6,412 bases of DNA from the NCBI GenBank assembly GCA_023386495.1, contig JAEWJS010000100.1, positions 1-6,412 of the forward strand, written 5' to 3'. The notes under the pieces were generated by a model. It did not search any database. It saw only the letters and a list, made by a program, of their open reading frames with translations, and had not been told where the DNA came from. Of the stretch, positions 5,078 through 6,412 are shown in pieces (position 1 is the first letter of the stretch; every line of letters begins with the position of its first letter). This DNA comes from Bacillota bacterium. Lineage in GTDB: Bacteria; Bacillota; Bacilli; Paenibacillales; Paenibacillaceae. Made by a program: the position numbers and the translations under genes.

Positions 5078-6412
5078 TTACGATGAAACCCCCTTGCGCT
5101 TCATCTCTCCCCAGCCTCGCTTGCCGATCACCCATTGCAGCAGCCCTTCGACTCGCCACCATACCGTGAGCGGACGGTACCAGAACGATTCGAATACCGC
5201 ATAGGCGAACAAGACGAGGAGATCCGACACGTTCGGGTATTTACGCAGGCTCCATTCCTCCATTAACACGGCCGCCATCGAGAACACGGAACCGAACAGC
5301 ACCGAGGCTAGGAATAGCAGCAACGTATAGGACCAATATACCTCTCCCGCCAGCAGCGTCGCGAGCATGAGCAGGTACGTCAGACATTCCACGACCGGAC
5401 CTAACAATTCGATGAATAGAAAATAAGGCATCGACACCATTCCCACAAGTCCGTACTTCGGATTGAGCAGCATGCGGCGATGAATCGCGAGACTCTCCAG
5501 AAGCCCGCGATGCCAGCGATTCCGCTGCCTGCGCAAATATTTGGCCGATTCGGGCGCCTCTGTCCAGCATACGGGGTCCGGAATGTAAATAATCTGCTTG
5601 TCCAGCTTGCGGTCCCGAATCATGCGGTGAAGCCGCACGATCAGCTCCATGTCTTCCCCGACGGTGTTCCTGCGATAGCCGCCGGCTTCGATGACCCAAT
5701 GCTTGTGGAAGACGCCGAATGCGCCGGATACGATGAGCAGCAGGTTCAGCTTGCTCAAGCCGATTCGGCCGAGCAAGAACGCGCGAAGGTACTCGATGAC
5801 CTGCATCACGGCGTAAGGGTTCCTGGAGAGGCCGATCTGGACGATCTCGCCGCTCTCGATGCGGCAGCCGTTGGCGATCCGTATGCTGCCGCCCGAGGCG
5901 ATGACCTTGCCGTCGGACTCCAAGATGGGCTTCATGACGCGCAGGAACGAATTGCTCTCCAGCACGGAATCGCCGTCCAGCGAGCAGAAGTACGGATAGC
6001 GGGCGTAATTGATGCCTGCATTAAGCGCATCGGCCTTGCCGCCGTTGGACTTGTCGATCATCACGAGATGCGGGTGAAGCCGGGAACGATAGACGGCGTG
6101 GACCGTTTCCGTGTCCAGCGACTTGCGTACCACCCGCGGAGCGGGCTCCATATCGAACTGCTCGATCATCGTCTGCAAGGTTGCATCCTTGGACCCGTCG
6201 TTGATGACGATAATTTCGAATTCCGGGTATTGAATGCTTAGCAGGGACCGAACGCTCCCCGCGATCCCGCGTTCTTCGTTATACGCCGGGACCAAGATCG
6301 AGATCGGCTTAATGTAGCTGACATTCAGCATTTCTTCGTACTGCGTGTCGTCTTCATTGGCGTTCTTGCGCAATTGCAGGACAGACAGGATCATAATGAA
6401 GCTGTAGAAGAG
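5078..6412 (-). CDS. Membrane family-2 glycosyltransferase (processive polysaccharide synthase type), 5' end outside the window
   Basis: GT-A fold glycosyltransferase of family GT2, resembling poly-N-acetylglucosamine and cellulose synthase-type enzymes. It would use a nucleotide sugar in the cytoplasm to build a surface or exported polysaccharide; the sugar is not predictable. Numbered from the Met at 6392-6394, it shows VPAYNEE (35-41), INDGS (64-68), GGKADALN (118-125), the metal-binding DGD (D140, D142), GED (246-248, candidate catalytic Asp) and the QRNRW acceptor motif (290-294) typical of processive enzymes. Several C-terminal membrane segments follow at about 318-350, 353-377 and 389-405, then a basic tail. 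The frame stays open to the right edge, reading LFYSFI before that Met. This looks like the end of an N-terminal membrane helix, so the true start is beyond 6412 and the Met is internal. The stop is TAA at 5078-5080. It is the first visible gene of the run with the response regulator and hybrid kinase, suggesting that the two-component pair controls this synthase. Confidence 0.9.
   Translation of the reverse strand, partial: LFYSFIMILSVLQLRKNANEDDTQYEEMLNVSYIKPISILVPAYNEERGIAGSVRSLLSIQYPEFEIIVINDGSKDATLQTMIEQFDMEPAPRVVRKSLDTETVHAVYRSRLHPHLVMIDKSNGGKADALNAGINYARYPYFCSLDGDSVLESNSFLRVMKPILESDGKVIASGGSIRIANGCRIESGEIVQIGLSRNPYAVMQVIEYLRAFLLGRIGLSKLNLLLIVSGAFGVFHKHWVIEAGGYRRNTVGEDMELIVRLHRMIRDRKLDKQIIYIPDPVCWTEAPESAKYLRRQRNRWHRGLLESLAIHRRMLLNPKYGLVGMVSMPYFLFIELLGPVVECLTYLLMLATLLAGEVYWSYTLLLFLASVLFGSVFSMAAVLMEEWSLRKYPNVSDLLVLFAYAVFESFWYRPLTVWWRVEGLLQWVIGKRGWGEMKRKGVSS

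Noticed and set aside
5480..6241. Long plus-strand open frame (253 codons) opposite the glycosyltransferase
   Set aside because: It lies fully antisense to a gene with all GT2 motifs. Its translation shows no domain logic and is explained by codon bias in GC-rich DNA.

Overview
The window looks like chromosomal DNA of a moderately GC-rich, spore-former-type Firmicute, most likely Paenibacillaceae (Paenibacillus or Cohnella). This is an inference. It rests on the XerS-type recombinase, Gram-positive Shine-Dalgarno sequences (AAGGAGG, AAGGAG), the style of the CHASE/HAMP/GAF/PAS hybrid kinase, and a WGxxGxxG-type small secreted protein. No diagnostic rRNA or tRNA is present.

Layout: (1) bases 1-1036, plus strand, hold most of a tyrosine recombinase of the XerS type, cut by the left edge. 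(2) A strong stem-loop at 1069-1102 sits between this gene and the convergent genes. (3) 1149-1658, minus strand, encodes a small secreted Asn/Gly/Thr-rich protein ending in a WGxxGxxG hydrophobic segment and a basic tail. (4) 1659-1804 is an intergenic leader with weak secondary structure. (5) 1805-4666, minus, encodes a 953-residue membrane hybrid histidine kinase. (6) 4659-5024, minus, encodes a single-domain CheY-like response regulator that overlaps the kinase by 8 bases. (7) 5078-6412, minus, encodes a membrane family-2 glycosyltransferase cut by the right edge.

On the minus strand the glycosyltransferase, response regulator and hybrid kinase run in that order with gaps of 53 and -8 bases, so they look like one operon. 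A plausible reading is surface-sensing control of a processive polysaccharide synthase. Neither regulator carries a DNA-binding output domain, so the output is probably a protein-protein contact rather than transcription. The small secreted protein may be a separate unit. The recombinase is on the opposite strand and functionally unrelated.

No mobile element, CRISPR array, RNA gene or clear pseudogene was seen. The points most worth a second look are the WGxxGxxG tripartite tail, the Asn in the acidic pocket of the kinase's receiver domain, and the two-component module without a transcriptional output.
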